Assembly: GCA_026214975.1 (NCBI GenBank)
Contig: JAOBSW010001150.1
Span: 62,001-126,000 of the forward strand
DNA length: 64,000 nt
Reading direction: 5' to 3'
From: Gentiana macrophylla
Lineage: Eukaryota; Streptophyta; Magnoliopsida; Gentianales; Gentianaceae
The notes under the pieces were generated by a model. It was not told the DNA's origin and ran no database searches. It was given only the letters and a program-made list of their open reading frames with translations. The position numbers were made by a program, and so were the translations under genes. How positions within the stretch are numbered: the stretch's first letter is position 1; each line of letters opens with the position of its first letter. This document shows positions 46,812 through 58,720 of this stretch, in pieces.

Positions 46812-48245
46812 ATGTCATCAACTAGGATTATGCAAGATCAGATCGCCATACTGAAACAGCAGATTGCAGCTCTTCAAATGTCGCTTAATCCTATGGATCA
46901 GACCCCGTCTTTCCCACAAAACTCACAAGTTCTGTTCTGTGGAAGATGTTGTCGACCTGGCCATGCTGTTGGCCAGTGTCAGTTTCTTTCCCCTGCTGCG
47001 TATCAAGTTAACACTGTCCATAATCAGGGAAATTTTAATCTAGTCACATGTCAAAATTGTGAAAATATGGGACACACTGCTCGTTTATGTCCTATGAGTG
47101 GGATGAGCGTTGAAGTAAATGCTTCTGTGGCGCGAGATCGAGAGATTTATGAATCAGTTCTCTGGCCAAAGCAGTTTTCAGAATCAGGGTTTCAATTCTC
47201 AGAATCCGAATTTCTATCAAAACCCGAACTTCAGTCAGAACCAAAATATCAATTTTTCCAATCAATATTAGTGGTTCAATCAGAACAGTCCTGATCCTAT
47301 GTTTCAAAGTCAGTCTAGCCAATCTTTCCCACAGAACTTTCAGAACTATCAAGACCCCACTCAATCTGACGATCTTGAAGCCGAATTGGACTCATTTCGG
47401 AAGGAGAGTAATGATAGGCTTAAGAATATTGAGAGACGAATCGGGGAAATGGCTCAAGACCTAGGCATTGACCTAGCTCCCACATTTCCTATTGATAGAG
47501 AAGAGAACAATGCCATGAACTTAGGATCCGGCATTCAATTCAGTGGTCCCCCAAAAGTAGAAGTGTCATGTTTAATGATTCATCTATCTTTGGATCCGAT
47601 GCTCGTATACCCTCAACTGATGAGAATTCTTATGGACATGGATTTAATAACGTTCAAGTGAGATGTTCGTATTGTGGTGGAAACCATTATGAGGCTCAGT
47701 GCAGTGGAGGTAATTCACCCCACCAATGGAATACTAATAGCAATTATGATGCAAGTTATGAGAATCCACTTCAATCTAACTATGCATCCACATACAATGG
47801 TGGGAGGAGTAACTATCATTATTCTCCGTGGGATCAAGAAGAAAGCAATTATCAACAAGTGTTCCCTCACTCAAAGCCCGAGTCTTACATGGCAGCTTTG
47901 TTAGAGAAATATATAGAGAGCAGAAAGGAAGTTTCTGGAGAAATGGCACACCTGGTGCATCATGCTCTAGAAGCAAGGGAACTGACTTCAGGAGAATTAG
48001 TTGCACATGATCGCCAAGTTATTGAATATGAAAGGGAACCTGAGATGATGGCGAGTCCTGAGCAGAAGGCCAATGTTGAGAGTCGTAGGGATGTAAACTG
48101 TGATCCTTTTGAGAACCCATATTGTCTTGATACGAGCGTTTACGGTGATGATTTATCCAAGACCGCCGAGGTTCAAGCCTCCAGATCCACAAGAGTGAAG
48201 CCACATGGAAATCTGAACCATCTTCACAGGATAATGGTGCCATAA
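46812..48245 (+). pseudogene. Element E gag-like ORF with three CCHC-type knuckles
   Basis: The frames 46812-47294, 47299-47661 and 47568-48245 form one broken ORF. It opens MSSTRIMQDQIAILKQQI (short coiled coil), then CGRCCRPGHAVGQC and CQNCENMGHTARLC (both CX2CX4HX4C), then a Phe/Gln/Ser-rich stretch, a predicted helix with FRKESNDRLKNIERRIGEM, and CSYCGGNHYEAQC (a knuckle one residue short between Cys2 and His). A long acidic tail follows. No capsid domain and no protease is seen. It resembles gag-only non-autonomous elements; the knuckles suggest RNA binding. Frameshifts lie near 47295 and 47600. Confidence 0.7.
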
Positions 48246-48614
48246 TTCCAGATTCAACATTAATGAGCCATGAAAAAAGATGAAAAGGAAGGTAACACTA
48301 TTGTTCTTGATCATAAGTCATCTGAAACTGTTAGTTATCCGTCCTTGAATAGCAATGTTCATGTTGATCATACCAAGTACATAGATGTTGCACCTCTAAT
48401 AGTCCATAATTCTCTTAGATTTGTCATGAGCATTGATAAAGAAATCAACAAGTTGTTGAATGACACTTCTTTCCTGAGCGCTGAAATGTTTAATCACTTT
48501 CTAAGAAGACATGGTTGTAGGATTCCAATGCTATATCTTATTATCCGTGTGAATATCCCTGATATGTGGAGGAAAAAGCAGAGGGAGACCCTTCTTTGGT
48601 TTAGTCCTCCTTGA
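48246..48614 (+). pseudogene. Element E: short ORF after gag-like frame
   Basis: A 114-residue frame (48270-48614), hydrophilic with an amphipathic middle (DKEINKLLNDTSFLSAEMFN). I do not recognise it. It may be the C-terminal end of the gag-like protein. Confidence 0.35.
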
Positions 48615-50268
48615 TAATGGATAGTGACGTAAGTGTGTCTAGCCAAAGACACTAAAGAAAGGCGCTTGTTGGGAGGCAACCCAATAATAAGAATAGTTTT
48701 TATTGTTATTATCGTTTTGTTTTTGTTGGGTAAACGACGAAAGATAGTTTTCTTTTCGTTGTAATAGTCTTGTTTTTGTTTTGTTTTGTGTCGTCTTGGG
48801 TTTTGGTGTCGGTTTTTGTGGCCAGGTAACTTGCATGAGCTGAATTTGAAAAATCCATGTGATTCCTTCCTTCCTGCCGATGTTACATTTGTGCACTACT
48901 TTTCACATAGATTCGGTTTTTGTCAATTTTTGCATTGCTTATGCTTTGTTCCATGATAATGCATTGTCTATCATCTTTTGTGCCCCTACCCCCAAGGTCC
49001 GTCTTGTTTTGTTTTTTTTCAAGTGTGCAGGATATTTGCGATAGCAATTGTGAGCATTTAGACGATATCAGTTTTCCGGTGGATGGTCCACAGTCTACTG
49101 ATTTCTTCAAGCATTTCTGGATCTGACTCATGACCACTTCCAGACTTGCACCTTCGAACTACAATCAGCTAAGTACTTTATCTTTTCTTTAATTCTGCAC
49201 AACCTGAGGACATGTTGTTATTTAAGTGTGGGGGAGGGATAGGGATTGCTTGTACCTATGTGCTCAATTTTTTATGTTGATCTTTTGTGAAAAATTGAAA
49301 ATTTTAAAATGAGCTAAAAATTTTCAATTTTTTGTTTTGTCCCGAGTGAGCAAATGCATATTTTTGTTCGGTTTTTAATAGTCATTGATGCTGTATACCG
49401 TATGTTTAGTAAGTTAGTTGTTTCACCCGACATTCATTTCACGAGCCATATTGAACGATGAGCTAAAATATAAAGCTATACCCATTTAGATTAGTAATGT
49501 TTGATTATCTTATAAGTATCGTGTGCTTAGTGCTAACGTACGTATCGTGAGAATTATAATAGTTTGTGCTTATAGCCAGAGTATGACATACTGTGAATAT
49601 CTTAGGTTTGAATGTGATGAGTGAAACGTAACTATTGTTCTTTAAAAAGTATGTTCAAGAACAAATATGAAGAATTAATTGGGTGTGTCGGAAGCTGGTC
49701 AATGATTGGAGTGAGGTAGGGCGTATCTCGAATGTCCTATACCACTATGATGACCAAAAGCTCACGATAGTCTGAAAAAGCTGCTTTATGATTTGAGTAA
49801 GGTAGGGTATATCTCGAATATCCTATTCTGCTATGACAGGGCAATAGCTCATTCTGATGTGCGTATAAATGTGAATGATTATTGAATCAACTTATATAAG
49901 GAATCTGGTATGAATGAGTAAAGACCTAGTTATCGTCTATCTTATCCCAGTATAAACCGATAGATATGTTGTAGGGATTATCCTCTGAGTATGTCAGAAA
50001 GGTCCTAAATGTATTCTATCATCCTTTTCGGGATATGTTACGTTTTGTAGGGTGCATGTTATAAGTATCATTCATTTCTAGTTTGAATGGGGTATTTGCT
50101 GGTTGCTTTGAATAAATTTCAAGTTTGGACTTAGTGGAAGTTTACTATGGGTTTGCACACACACAGGGGTGAACTTCTGATTTATTAAATATGCGTTATA
50201 TTTGCTGAAATGTCTATCTTTTTCCGAGCCTTGATTTTGTTTTGTTTTGCTCGGGACGAGCAAAAGCT
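48615..50268 (+). other. Element E 3' non-coding region
   Basis: No protein domain. It starts with the hairpin at 48669-48684 and holds GTGGATGGTCCAC (about 49078), a hairpin conserved in the second interior at about 53028. A PPT-like AAGTGTGGGGGAG lies at about 49225. Two related blocks with GGTAGGG(C/T)(A/G)TATCTCGAAT lie at about 49718 and 49802. Confidence 0.6.
48669..48684 (+). other. TTGGG/CCCAA hairpin
   Basis: TTGGGAGGCAACCCAA has perfect 5 bp arms. It is preceded by GGCGCTTG. Motifs of this form are, from memory, common downstream of coding regions in Athila/Tat-type elements. Confidence 0.5.
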
Positions 50269-50282
50269 AAGTGTGGGGGAGT
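50269..50282 (+). other. Polypurine tract before LTR-B
   Basis: AAGTGTGGGGGAGT directly precedes the LTR start TGTTAACGG; an identical tract precedes LTR-C at 54207-54220. A second copy of the core sits about 1 kb upstream in each interior. Confidence 0.85.
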
Positions 50283-51522
50283 TGTTAACGGTGATTTTTA
50301 CGATATATATGATATTATTTCGTAGCAATTTCCTTTGTGTTTTATTACTTTTTATAGAAAAGTAAGTGTTTAAAGGATTTATTGAGAGAATGCATATGGA
50401 ATTGGTTTAAATGCAAAATCAAGCTTATTACGTGTTTTTATCGATGATTTTTCCATCAATATATATGGTTCTACATTTTGCACGCTTTGATTATCTTGTA
50501 GGTACGCTTGCATGGCAATGAAGGAGCTTAAACGATGTTCTGTTGAAGATTAAATAGAAGGATGAAGTTGCAAGATGAACTTGGGATTGAAGATTTAACT
50601 TAAATTTGGATATGGAGCATCTTTGGGCCTTGACGTTTGGTGTCGGTCCACTGGATAGCGTCGTCAAGAAGAGTGGGTAGCGTCGAGAAGAGGTGGCTGG
50701 CGTCCACTAGAGCCAACTGGATTCAGGATTTATGGATTTTTCCTGGACGGGCGTCCAGAATTGCATAGGACTGGCGTTTGAGAAGATTCGGCCCGACTCA
50801 AAAAGTTTACACAGACTGAACTGGCGTCCAGAGGCACTGGACGGGCGTCCATCCACCGCCATTGCCTAAACCGACCTAGAAATCTATAAAGACACGCGTT
50901 TTCTGCAACCCTAAACACGATATTTTTCATCCCTGGCCGCCCCAGCCCCTTTGGGGGCGGCTCTGCTGCGGTTTTTACCTATCAAAAACATCATTTCTTC
51001 TACTTTTAATTATGTTATTTGCATACCAACGATGAATAAAGGCTAAGCGATTCGAACAAGCGTGTGAAGCCGATCATGCAATGTTTTGATTTCGACTATG
51101 GATTTGGTTTTGTGAGTTTTTATTTAAAGTTGTTTCTTTATTACGTTTTGTATTGATTTTGCAATTTATATCGAGAGATGGTTGCTTTGTGATGTTTAAC
51201 GTTTGATGAAAATCGTTGTTAGACCTAGATCACCGTAGTAAAGATGGGATTTTTAACCTAAAAATAACGAGAATTGCTAGGTTAAAAATCTAGGTTGCTA
51301 GATTGAGAAATCTTACACCTTTGTTATGAAAGCGTTAATCTTTAAGATCGAGAGATGAAAGATTAATAGGCGAATTATCTACGAGAGTAGAAATTTATAC
51401 CTTTGATAGGTGAACCACATCTTTATTAAATCTTCACTAAACGATCTATGGTAGAAATTGAGAGTTGCGAGATAGGTGGATCATTGCTTGTTCCTCGTTT
51501 CCTTAATTGAAAGAATCATTGT
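50283..51522 (+). repeat. LTR-B of element E (3' part missing)
   Basis: Starts TGTTAACGGTGATTTTT and parallels LTR-A until about 51522. It then jumps to interior sequence equivalent to 46664 on, so the LTR end and PBS are absent. The palindrome pair of LTR-A is replaced by a G+C hairpin at 50936-50961. Confidence 0.85.
50936..50961. promoter_or_regulatory. G+C hairpin in LTR-B leader
   Basis: GCCGCCCC (50936-50943) and GGGGCGGC (50954-50961) are perfect 8 bp arms with a 10-base loop, at the place where LTR-A carries its palindromes. Confidence 0.75.
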
Positions 51523-54206
51523 GCCTTCCATTTTGGGCTCAGAAGAGACCAACACGTTTTTCTCCCTTTTAGTGTTTTCTGTTTTTCTGTTTTAAATTTT
51601 TCGTACGTAGGTTTCTGTTTAAGTTTTCCGTATCTTTTTCTGTTTCTTTATCTTATTATAAAAAAAAAAGTTTTTTTTTGTTGCTAGGGTTTCTGAGGTT
51701 TTGAGTTTACTGACGTGGTGACTAGGGTGAAATCAAACGAGGGGTTGAGTTTCTCTTTATTGTGCATCATGCTAGGGCCAGACAAGCGTTTGTCCTTTCC
51801 AAACGCCCGTCTGCTCTGTGTGATTCCAAACGTGCGTCCATAAGGAGTGGATGCCCGTCCGACCAAACGCACCAGTCCTGTATATGTTTTGAGAGCACCG
51901 CACGGCGGCGCCTGTCTTGTCCGAACGCCCGTCCAGTGCATCAGGCTTTAGTGAATAGAATTTGATTTTGATACATGCTTCCGTTATTTGACATGGATGT
52001 TTTAATGTGAGCCTCTGTGGCCTTTATATATGCGTAGATGTTCTGTTCTTTCACCTTTATGGTTATTTCTCCATCTATTGCGGTCCATGTTGAGTGATTG
52101 TTTGTGTTTCGAGTCTGCTGATGTGGCATGGCTTCTTTATTTTACATCCCCCATGTATCTATTGCATACTTTTGGTATGTGGACCACGTCCCATGCAGGT
52201 TTTTCGTTGTTTTCTGTTTCTATGACTTTGGGTACATGGGATGCGCTTATGAGAGGATGTCACGAAATTTATTCACGAAGTTCGATGACGGCCCTACTCT
52301 TGGTGTATTTGGAGCACCAACTAGGCGTGATTCTACTATGATTTATCTTTGTTCCTTTCGTAGTCTATTTAGGGTGTTAGGGTTGTTTAGGGGTTGGCTT
52401 TTTCGATGTGATTCATCGTGCTTTAGTTGAAGCTCCGCCGGTTTTCCGTTGCTATTATTTTCTGATGGATCTTAAGGCACGTCTACACTTTGTCTGTCGA
52501 GCCTCTGTGGCTTTATTTAGAAGACGTTTATATATTTGACCTTCCTTCTGTAGTTGACATGTTTCATCGCTTAGTCCGAATTATAGACTAGGGTGACATC
52601 TATGGAAATTAGTTGGGCTAGCATTTTCTTTATTTTCTTTTTGCCTTATTAGTATAGTTTCATATCACTTAGTTGCATTGTGCTACATTCTGTCTTTTTT
52701 TTAAAATTTATTTAGTGCACCCAGCCCTGCTACTTTGTAGTGTCCTCTTTTACACTTTCAGTTGGAGTTTAATATTTCTGTATGCACATGTTGGACCCTA
52801 TACGGATGTCAAGCCTCTGTGGCTTTATAATTGACGCTTAGATTCCCTGTGTTTTCCCTGTGTGGTGATTTTTCCATCTGAGCAATTATATCATGTGCTT
52901 ATATCTTGTCTATGATTATTTTTGCCATGTTATATCCCCCTGTGTCCCCCCAGATATTGCCTTGTTTGTTCAAGTGTGCAGGTTATTTTCGATAGCAAAT
53001 GTGAGCTTTTAAACGATGTCAGATTTCCGGTGGATGGTCCACAGTCTACTGATTTCTTCAAGCATTTCCGGATCTGGATCATGACCACTTCTAGAATTGC
53101 CACCTTCGAACTACAATCAGCTAAGTACTTTATTTCTTTTTAAATTCTGCACAACCTGAGGACATGTTGTGGTTTAAGTGTGGGGGAGGGGAATGGTTAC
53201 GTGTATCTATCATTTGCTTATATCATTATGATTCTACGCTGAAAGGAGCTAAATTTTTCAAATTTTTGTTTTGTCCCGAGTGAACAAATGCATATTTTTG
53301 TTCGGTTTTAATATTCATTGATGCTGTATACTGTATGTTTAGTAGGTTAGAGGTTTCACCCGACATACATTTCACGAGCCATATTGAACGATGAGCTAAA
53401 ATATAAAGGTATACCCATTTGGATTATTAATGTTTGATTATCTTATAAGTATCTTGTGTTTAGTGCTAACGTACGTATCATGAGAATTATAATAGTTTGT
53501 GTTTATAGCCTGAGTATGACATACTGTGAATATCTTAGGTTTGAATGTGATAAGCGAAACGTGACTATTGTTCTTTAAAAAGTATGTTTACAAACAAATA
53601 TGATGAATTAATCAGGTGTGTCGAAAGCTGGTCGATGATTGGAGTGAGGTAGGGCGTATCTCGAATGTCCTATACCACTATGATGACCAAAAGCTCACGA
53701 CAGTCAGAAGAAGCTGCCTTATGATTTGAGTAAGGTAGGGTATATCTCGAATGTCCTATTCTACTATGACAGGGCAATAGCTCATTCTGATGTGCGTATA
53801 AATGTGAATGATGATTAAATCAACTTACGAAAAGTGTTGGTATGAATGAGTAAAAGACCTAGTTATCGTCTACCTTATCCCCAGTATAAACCGACAAATA
53901 TGTTGTAGGGATTATCCTCTGAGTATGTCAGAAAGGTCCTAAATGTATTCTATCATCCTTTTCGGGATATGTTACGTTTTGTAGGGTGCATGTTATAAGT
54001 ATCATTTATTTCTAGTTTGAATGGGGTATTTGCTAGTTGCTTTGAATAAATTTCAAGTTTGGACTTAGTGGAAGTTTGCTATGGCTTTGCACACACACAG
54101 GGGTGAACTTCTAATTTATAGAATATGCGTTATATTTGCTGAAGTGTCTATCTTTTTTTTTCCGAGCCTTTATCTTGTCTTGTTTTGCTCGGGACGAGCA
54201 AAAGCT
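51523..54206 (+). other. Second, shorter interior of element E
   Basis: Non-coding. 51523-51700 copies leader sequence (46664 on), and 52975-54206 copies the 3' region (49022-50268). The middle, about 51700-52970, has no match elsewhere in the window. It carries four CGCCCGTC-type words (51783-51935) and three copies of AGCCTCTGTGGC (about 52012, 52500 and 52812). The gag-like ORF is absent. Confidence 0.7.
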
Positions 54207-54220
54207 AAGTGTGGGGGAGT
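54207..54220 (+). other. Polypurine tract before LTR-C
   Basis: AAGTGTGGGGGAGT, the same as before LTR-B. Confidence 0.85.
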
Positions 54221-55656
54221 TGTTAACGGTGATTTTTACGAAAATATATGATATTATTTCGTAGCAATTTCCTTCGTGTTTTATTAATTTTTATAGAAAA
54301 GTAAGTGTTTAAATGATTTATTAAGAGAATGCATATGGAATTGGTTTAAGTGCAAAATCGTGCTTATTACGTGATTTTATTAGCGATTTTCTATCGATAT
54401 ATATGGTTCTACATTTTGCACGTTTCTATTATCTTGTAGGTACAATTTGCATGGCAAGGAATGAGCTAAAAAGATATTCAATTGAAGGTTAGATAGAAGG
54501 AGAAAGATACAAATGAAACTTGGAATGAAGAATTGGAAAAGCTGAACGTGCATCTGCTGCCCCGTCCAGATGGACGGGCGTCCAGAGGAGCTGTTTGATT
54601 CAGGGAATTGAGATTTTTAGTGGACGAGCGTCTGATAATACATAGGACGGGCGTCTGACATGACTCGGCCTGACTCGAAGATTTTTATGAAGACTGGACG
54701 GGCGTTCAAGACCCTGGACGAGCGTCCAGTGGCCGACTTAGCAGAACCGACTTATTTTTCTATATATATGCGCATTGCTTAAACCCTGAAGATACCACAA
54801 TTACACACCATACATTGAGAAAACCCTAAACCGAGCAAAGTTAGGCTAGGTCGACGGAGCCCTGGTGCTCGGTCGCCGAGGGTTGTTTTATTGTTTTTAT
54901 TTATTTTGTTCCGTTCCTGGATTGTCTTTGTTGGTAGAAATTTGAGCGGTTTGTTCAAGTTCTGTGAAACCGTTTCAGCAGGTTCTTTATTTTCAATCTT
55001 TGGTTTATTTTGTGATCTTAATTAAAGTCGTATCTTTTCTATGCTTATGTGGTATGCAATTTAAATCGAGAGATGTTTTGCTGTTGATGTTTACTATGTG
55101 ATGAAAATTGGAAAGATCACCATAGGAAAGATTGGATCTTTAACCTATATATAACGAGAGTTGTTAGGTAAGAAATCTAGGTTGCTAGATTGAATAAATC
55201 TTACACCTTGGTTATGAAAGCGTTAATCTTTAAGGATCGAGAGATGACGAGATTAATAAACGAATTATCTAAGAGATTAGAAATTCATACTTTTGATAGG
55301 TGAATCACAATTTTAGTTAAATCTTCACAAGATAACTTTAGAGAGGAAATTGAGAGTTGCGGGAACGGTGGATTGTTGCTTGTTCGTTGTTTAATCACCA
55401 TGATCATCGTCACAACTTTATAGTCGTTTATTGTTTTCTTTTCTAGTTTATAGTTTAGATTTAGGTTTCGTAGCTATCTTTCCTGGCTTTGGATTGACAA
55501 TCCTCTGTCCAGTTTATCATTTCTTCGTTTTCGTTTTTAGTTATTTTTCGTGACAACTTTAGAGAAATTAAGAACTAGACCAACCTCGATTCCCTGTGAT
55601 TCGACTCCGGTTGTAGCTAATATACTACGATCCCTGCACTTGGGGTAAACCAGATT
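54221..55656 (+). repeat. LTR-C of element E (last ~45 bases missing)
   Basis: Starts TGTTAACGGTGATTTTT and matches LTR-A nearly throughout. The LTR-A palindromes are mutated here (about 54843-54880). The LTR breaks at TAAACCAGATT and passes into 3'-interior sequence. Confidence 0.88.
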
Positions 55657-55942
55657 GAACGATGAGCTAAAATATAAAGCTATACCCATTTGGATTAGTA
55701 ATGTTTGATTATCTTATAAGTATCTTGTGCTTAGTGCTAATGTACGTATCGTGAGAATTATAATAGTTTGTGTTTAGAGCGAGTATGACATACTGTGAAT
55801 ATCTTAGGTTTGAATGTGATTAGTGAAACGTAACTATTGTTCTTTAAAAAGTATGTTCAAGAACAAATATGAAGAATTAATTGGGTGTGTCGGAAGCTGG
55901 TCGATGATTGGAGTGAGGTAGGGCGTATCTCGAATGTACTAC
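55657..55942 (+). other. 3'-interior fragment of element E
   Basis: Copies about 49452-49737 in the same orientation, with no PPT. It joins LTR-C to the inverted U3 fragment. Confidence 0.8.
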
Positions 55943-56359
55943 AAAAATCTCAATTCCCTGAATCAAACAGCTCCTCTGGATGCCCGTCCATTACTTCAGA
56001 CGCCCGTCCATCTGGACGGGGCAGCAGACGCACGTTCAGCTTTTCCAAATCTTCATTCCAAGTTTCACTTGCATCTTTCTCCTTCTATCTAACCTTCAAT
56101 TGAATATCTTTTTAGCTCATTCCTTGCCATGCAAATTGTACCTACAAGATAATAGAAACATGCAAAATGTAGAACCATATATATCGATAGAAAATCGCTA
56201 ATAAAATCACGTAATAAGCTCGATTTTGCATTTAAACCAATTCCATATGCATTCTCTCAATAAATCCTTTAAACACTTACTTTTCTATAAAAAGTAATAA
56301 AACACGAAGGAAATTGCTTCGAAATAATATCATATATATCGTAAAAATCACCGTTAACA
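55943..56359 (-). repeat. Inverted U3 fragment closing element E
   Basis: Reverse complement of about 44936-45352, ending CCGTTAACA exactly at the target duplication CTACT. Confidence 0.9.
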
Positions 56360-56808
56360 CTACTCTTACAAACGATTTGTGGATGAAGTTAGTTAATGAT
56401 CATAGCAATATCAAACTCAAGTATAAAGACAAAACTTATGAAGAATCTATTTCTTACTTCTTATATGATCAGTATCACAATCAGAAGATAGAAAACTATA
56501 AGAAGTTCAAGAAGATTAAAGAGAAATTGCATATCAGAGACAAAACTGAACAAATGAAAGCTGATGTGGCAGAATTTGAAAATTAATACAAGGATGAATC
56601 AGCATTGCCAAAGCTAGTTTTATGGAGGAAGTGGAAACTCACAAGTCACGTAGACTATCTCAGAACTTTCTCCAAGGAAGACTCAAAGCTAGAACATGCT
56701 TATCAACTTCATGATAAAGAGAGGAAATTCATTTTAGTTACACAGTCCACAGAAAATAGTTTGTTTATCACTTACTGTGTAACCATTCCAGTTTTTGAAA
56801 ATTCTTAA
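56360..56808 (+). pseudogene. SIRE copy B env-like ORF, 3' part
   Basis: Resumes with LTNDLWMKLVNDHSN, parallel to LTMDLWMKFVQDYSH in copy A at about 34812. It continues through RDKTEQMKADVAEFEN, a stop near 56584, then LWRKWKLTSHVDYLRTFSK. It ends in a weakly hydrophobic tail at 56808. No transmembrane anchor is convincing. Confidence 0.78.
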
Positions 56809-56904
56809 TGAAATCCAGTTTCCAGTTTTACCATGTTTTGAATTGTATTTATCTTTAAGCTTTTCTTTTAAGGAGGGTTTTAGCATCATAAAAAATGAGG
56901 AAAT
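56809..56904 (+). other. SIRE copy B 3' untranslated region and PPT
   Basis: Short A/T-rich stretch ending AAAAAATGAGGAAAT, a purine tract, directly before the LTR. Confidence 0.65.
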
Positions 56905-58720
56905 TGTTGGGAATAAAATTTTGTTTTGATGATGATTCATCTTATTCAAGAACACGTTTGATAACACCCCATTGATGAAGTGTTGAAACTAACTGTTATA
57001 GTGGAAAGCAAAAAGATGTCTAGAACTGAATGTATAGGTTTTACTAGAGTCTGATAATTGTATAGGTTATATCAGACACAAGCACTATAATAGATAGAAG
57101 TGTCGTAGAACTGAAAATGGAAATCATCTAAGAAACTGGAAATCATCTAGATAACTGATACTGAACTTAAGACTGAAGATGTACACCTAGAACTGAAAGT
57201 TCACTCAGAACTAAAGAAGGTAAGTTCACTGAGTGACACAGACTCGGTTGGCTTATCTAGAACTAAAGGCTGAGGAAACAAACTTAGTATTTGAAGAACT
57301 GAGGGACAAATACTCAGTTAAGAAAGATTGAAGAACTTAGGGTTCAAACTTAGTTATGAAGATCTTAAGCCGAGACTGTAAAGTTAGATTTCAGGTAAGT
57401 ATGTGATGGCATGAACTGACTTTATGGATCTTGAAAGAAGACCTAAGTATCATAAAGACAATGATATCTTAGATGATCTTTATAAGGAATGGTGTAATCT
57501 GATTCAGTCACATATAATCATATAATCAGAGTATTGAAGTTTTTGAAGAATAGTAAAAACTCAGTTAATGCTCTAAGTCAGTTAGTAAACTGAAAACGGA
57601 CATACTCAGTATAAAACTGATCAGGAAACTCAGTTTTATAGTCAGCCATCCAATAAACTGATAGTACATTCGAACGTTGTAAAGAAAGAAACTCTATTGG
57701 ATGAAATACTGACAAGTCAGAACGGTCACTAAATATAGCCGTTACAAGATAGACGTTGATACATTTCGAATTCAAGCAAGATGAACGTTGGACCTCACTC
57801 TATAAATAGAGGACTTTGCACCAAGGATCAAACAACCCGAATTAACAAGATTATAAGTATTTTTGTGCACAAGTCTAGTTTATTCGAATTGCTATCATTA
57901 TTTGTGCTCAACAAGATCATATCTAGAAATCTTCAAGTGTTCAAGCTACATCGATCATATCCAGATTTCTACACTTTGAAGAACCACAAGAAAGAATCAA
58001 TTTATTGATCTCAGCCCAACTTTGATTCTCAATCAACGGTTTAGACTGTGAAGCAATCCGGTCAAGCAGTTGCCAAGGACAGTTGTGACATTAGCAGTCG
58101 GGTAGACTGTGTTTAAGGTGGTAGCTGGTGAAGAGGCAATACAACCGTCTAAGGACCAGTGGCTCAAGCAGTTGAAGAGCAGCAATCCAACCTGGTCTTT
58201 AGTTGTTTAGATAGTGACACTAGGGATTAGTCAAGGACTATCATATAGGACTTTTTGTAACAGCGTACCTCAAGGAGTTCTAGTGAAATTTTCCTCCTTC
58301 ATCACAAGGGAAGAGTGGACTGACAGGATTACACCACTTGGAACCACTATAATTCTTGCTCTACCTACTTTACGCATTTACATTCTGTTATTTGCTTTAC
58401 AGCATACTGAAACTGATTGTTATAAGCATACACAGTTCACGAACTGACATTCACCAGAATTCAGTTTTGCATACACAGCTATTTATTATAGAATAACAAG
58501 ATCCAGATAAAATCTAAAATCTACATCCGCTATCGGTTGACTCAGTTTTGTATAAGTCATTTTGACTTAAACTCAGCTTTGTCAGCTCAACTCCACACAA
58601 GTTTAAACTGAACCTTAATTATTAATCAATCGGATCAAGACTTAGTTTCAGTTAGGTTTTTGGAGACAAGTTTATTCACCCCCCCTCTAAACTTGTGTTA
58701 GCCTTTCCAAGGAACCAACA
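56905..58720 (+). repeat. SIRE copy B 3' LTR
   Basis: 1816 bp, from TGTTGGGAATAAAATTTTG to GGAACCAACA. TATAAATA lies at 57801-57808. It keeps the ACTGA/CAG words that are changed in the 5' LTR. Confidence 0.92.

Larger units (their letters stand above)
44936..56359 (+). mobile_element. Element E: multi-LTR, tRNA-Asp-primed non-autonomous Ty3/gypsy-like insertion
   Basis: An 11.4 kb insertion in copy B's env-like ORF with perfect CTACT duplications at 44931-44935 and 56360-56364. Order: LTR-A (44936-46432), PBS, gag-like ORF, 3' region, PPT, LTR-B (50283-51522), shorter interior (51523-54220) with PPT, LTR-C (54221-55656), a 3'-interior fragment (55656-55940) and an inverted U3 fragment (55943-56359). 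It therefore starts TGTTAACGG and ends CCGTTAACA, two U3 ends, not U3 and U5. No pol is present, so it depends on other elements. Confidence 0.85.
35078..58720 (+). mobile_element. SIRE copy B: full-length copia element, itself carrying element E
   Basis: It has LTRs at 35078-36883 and 56905-58720 and is inserted in copy A's env-like ORF, whose frame resumes immediately at 58721. Target copies AAGTT (35073-35077) and AAGTG (58721-58725) differ at one base. Order: LTR, PBS, gag, protease, integrase, RT, RNase H, env-like ORF (split by E at 44936-56359), PPT, LTR. Without E it is about 12.2 kb. All protein frames carry stops. Confidence 0.88.

Noticed and set aside
48859..49137. Overlapping frames on both strands in element E's 3' region
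   Set aside because: No counterpart is kept in the second interior, where only the nucleotide hairpin block is conserved.
51762..52430. Plus-strand frames of 67-103 residues in E's second interior
   Set aside because: Composition and overlap suggest chance; no domain or repeat of frame conservation.
56734..56967. Minus-strand 77-residue frame
   Set aside because: Spans the copy B 3' region and LTR start antisense; a shadow.
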